From an uncultured Veillonella sp. (lineage in GTDB: Bacteria > Bacillota > Negativicutes > Veillonellales > Veillonellaceae), in assembly GCA_900766125.1 (NCBI GenBank), contig CAAFUD010000097.1, positions 1-7,587 of the forward strand: 7,587 nt of DNA. The letters are read 5' to 3'. The notes under the pieces were generated by a model. That model was not told where the DNA came from and did not search any database. It worked only from the letters and a program-made list of their open reading frames with translations. A program made the translations under genes and the position numbers. Of the stretch, positions 6,009 through 7,587 are shown piece by piece (position 1 is the first letter of the stretch; every line of letters begins with the position of its first letter).

Positions 6009-7022
6009 TTATCCTTTCGCTACATGCTCTTTAGATGCTGCGTTAGTTTCCGCAGTCTCACCAGCTAATTTACGTTCATGATACTGATCGTAAGCTTTTA
6101 CAATTCGGCCTACTAAATCGTGACGAACAACGTCTTGATCGCTAAAGTAAACCATACTAATACCAGGTACATGACGCAATACCTTTTCAGCCTCGCCAAG
6201 ACCAGACACAACACGTGGTGGCAAGTCAATTTGTGTCTTATCACCGTTGACTACCATTTTAGAGTTGTTACCTAAACGTGTTAAGAACATCTTCATCTGC
6301 TCAGCCGTCGTATTTTGAGCTTCATCTAGAATAACGAAGGCATTTTCTAAGGTACGACCACGCATATATGCTAGTGGTGCTACTTCGATAGTACCGCGTT
6401 CCATAAAGCGTTGTACTTGCTCGATACCAAACATTTCATGTAATGCATCATAAAGAGGTCGCAAATAAGGATCTACTTTGTCTTGTAATTCACCAGGTAG
6501 GAAGCCTAACCGTTCACCAGCCTCTACAGCAGGACGAGTCAAAATGATTTTATCTACATTGCGGTTTTTTAAATAGAATGCGGCTAAAGCTACGGCCAAG
6601 AATGTTTTACCTGTACCAGCAGGGCCTATACCAAAGGTAATGGTATTTTTACGAATACTATCTACATAGTATTTCTGACCTTCCGTTTTAGGCGTAATAT
6701 TTTTACCGCGCATATTAACGGATAAGGTATCTTCAAACATAGTATGTACAGCATCAGCTTTACCGTTCGCTACGAGTTTGGCCGCAATACGAACTTGGGA
6801 CTCAGTAATGGTACTACCTTCACGATATAAAAATACCAGTTCCTCTAACGTACGATGCAGGGCCTCTACTTGCTTTTCATCGCCCTTGATAACCACAGTA
6901 TCCCCGCGTGCCACTACATCTACAGAGATGACTTCAAGCATCATATGTAAATATCGATTATGTTGACCTAGTATGGATTGTGCTAGGTCATATGTAGGAA
7001 ATGTAAATACTTGTTCGCTCAT
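6009..7022 (-). CDS. phoH: PhoH family ATPase (YbeZ-like)
   Basis: PhoH/YbeZ is a cytoplasmic P-loop ATPase of the helicase-like superfamily associated with YbeY and RNA metabolism. The protein is 337 residues, the usual size for the single-domain form. It has an N-terminal KH-like/PhoH-N region (about 20-70), Walker A GPAGTGKT (133-140), TRPAVEAGERLGFLPG (162-177), a highly conserved PhoH segment, Walker B VILDEAQN (230-237), and NGDKTQIDLP (259-268). It ends in a low-conservation tail (about 316-337) rich in Ala, Glu and Lys. No PIN nuclease domain is fused, so it is not the PhoH2 type. AGGAGGT lies 4 bases before the ATG. The stop is 2 bases from ybeY, and the upstream radical SAM gene ends 8 bases before the start, so all three are probably co-transcribed. 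Phosphate-starvation control, known for E. coli PhoH, cannot be judged here. Confidence 0.96.
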   Translation of the reverse strand: MSEQVFTFPTYDLAQSILGQHNRYLHMMLEVISVDVVARGDTVVIKGDEKQVEALHRTLEELVFLYREGSTITESQVRIAAKLVANGKADAVHTMFEDTLSVNMRGKNITPKTEGQKYYVDSIRKNTITFGIGPAGTGKTFLAVALAAFYLKNRNVDKIILTRPAVEAGERLGFLPGELQDKVDPYLRPLYDALHEMFGIEQVQRFMERGTIEVAPLAYMRGRTLENAFVILDEAQNTTAEQMKMFLTRLGNNSKMVVNGDKTQIDLPPRVVSGLGEAEKVLRHVPGISMVYFSDQDVVRHDLVGRIVKAYDQYHERKLAGETAETNAASKEHVAKG

Positions 7023-7030
7023 ACAACCTC

Positions 7031-7561
7031 CTAATCTATAAACTTACGAACGGCTTTGCCGTTTAAATAATCACATAAATCACCTTGATGGGCATCCAGT
7101 TCGTCTAACTTATCATCAATTAAATCTTGAACGCGCCACCACCCCATGGACCAATTCGTAAAGAGCGTATTATCTTCAGGTGCTCTCCCCACAAGACGTT
7201 GTAAAACAATGTCAGGATGTAAGTGACGTACAAAATTCACAACCCGATCAGCATATTCTTCGGCACTAATTAAGGTGAATTGTCCTTCTTGATACCACTT
7301 AGCCATCAATGTATTTTTCACAATATATAAGGCATGCAGTTTAACTTGATCTACGCCAAGGGCTGACAAAATACGGGCCCCTTCAATGGTATCCTTCATG
7401 GTATCCCATGGAAGATTAACAATCATATGTGTGGTAACGTTAAATCCATAGCGCTTAATACGCAGTACGGCATCAATAAACTGAGCTAAATCATGACCAC
7501 GATTAATCTTCTCAAGGGTATCATAATTGACCGTTTGCAATCCTAATTCAATATAAATATC
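7031..7561 (-). CDS. TIGR01212-type radical SAM protein (YtqA/YhcC-like), N-terminus missing at the contig edge
   Basis: This is the C-terminal part of a radical SAM protein; the first genomic residues read DIYIELGLQTVNYDTLEKIN. The IELGLQT and INRGH motifs, the MIVNLPWDT strand-loop (usual form I-F-GLPGET), LGVDQVKLHALYIVKNT, and the tail LFTNWSMGWWRVQDLID are those I recall for the YtqA/YhcC group, whose substrate is not firmly established. 176 residues are present of roughly 310. The N-terminal part with the CxxxCxxC iron-sulfur cluster motif is absent because the contig ends, not because the gene is broken. A TTG at 7540 could be mistaken for a start but encodes the Leu of ELGLQT. The frame also runs openly through the adapter sequence beyond 7561, which must not be counted as protein. 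The stop is 8 bases before phoH. Confidence 0.88.
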   Translation of the reverse strand, partial: DIYIELGLQTVNYDTLEKINRGHDLAQFIDAVLRIKRYGFNVTTHMIVNLPWDTMKDTIEGARILSALGVDQVKLHALYIVKNTLMAKWYQEGQFTLISAEEYADRVVNFVRHLHPDIVLQRLVGRAPEDNTLFTNWSMGWWRVQDLIDDKLDELDAHQGDLCDYLNGKAVRKFID

Positions 7562-7587
7562 AGATCGGAAGAGCGTCGTGTAGGGAA
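7562..7587. other. Illumina adapter remnant at the contig end (non-genomic)
   Basis: The 26 bases begin AGATCGGAAGAGC and continue GTCGTGTAGGGAA, matching from memory the reverse complement of the Illumina read-1/universal adapter, whose forward form ends GACGCTCTTCCGATCT. The conserved radical SAM coding sequence stops making family sense exactly at 7561. This is untrimmed adapter assembled into the contig. Confidence 0.97.

Noticed and set aside
6009..7022. PhoH as a PhoH2-type toxin with RNase activity.
   Set aside because: There is no PIN domain, and the ybeY-era neighbourhood is that of the ordinary housekeeping PhoH/YbeZ.
7031..7540. The radical SAM fragment as a complete short gene starting at TTG 7540.
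   Set aside because: The upstream codons encode DIYIELG, the conserved continuation of the family motif, so the TTG is internal and the gene is cut by the contig end.

Overview
The window looks like one end of a draft or metagenomic contig from a low-to-moderate G+C member of the Negativicutes, most likely Veillonella or a close relative. This is inferred from the style of the Era, PhoH and CorC proteins, the strong AGGAGG-type ribosome binding sites and the base composition; no database search was possible. Every gene I accept is on the minus strand, so the biological reading order runs from position 7587 down to 1. The last 26 bases (7562-7587) are not genomic: they match the Illumina sequencing adapter, and the real contig ends at about 7561.

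Block 1 (7561 to 2522) is a housekeeping operon: the C-terminal part of a TIGR01212-type radical SAM protein (YtqA/YhcC-like), phoH, ybeY, era, a CNNM/CorC-type CBS-domain membrane protein, and a recO-like gene. Gaps are 8, 2, -8, 54 and -14 bases. A 14-bp stem closed by a GAAA tetraloop on the transcribed strand, followed by U residues, ends the operon just after recO. The block combines the phoH-ybeY-corC association known from proteobacteria (ybeZ-ybeY-ybeX) with the era-recO association known from Firmicutes. The common themes are ribosome maturation (YbeY, Era, PhoH), DNA repair (RecO) and membrane ion homeostasis (CorC). A possible internal extended -10 promoter lies between era and corC.

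Block 2 (2521 to 2278) is a spacer holding a candidate 43-codon ORF and then a consensus promoter (TTGACA, 18 bases, TATAAT). The -10 box is the outer edge of a perfect 25-bp palindrome, a layout typical of a repressor operator.

Block 3 (2277 to 1) is an accessory metabolic module: a DUF3100-like membrane protein, a translationally coupled second small membrane protein, and an M20-family amidohydrolase/peptidase truncated by the window start. A second perfect 25-bp palindrome and a 12-bp palindrome lie just upstream of the M20 gene. The simplest reading is a regulated two-subunit transporter with a cytoplasmic hydrolase for an N-acyl or dipeptide-like substrate. The substrate is unknown, and this is the least characterised part of the window.
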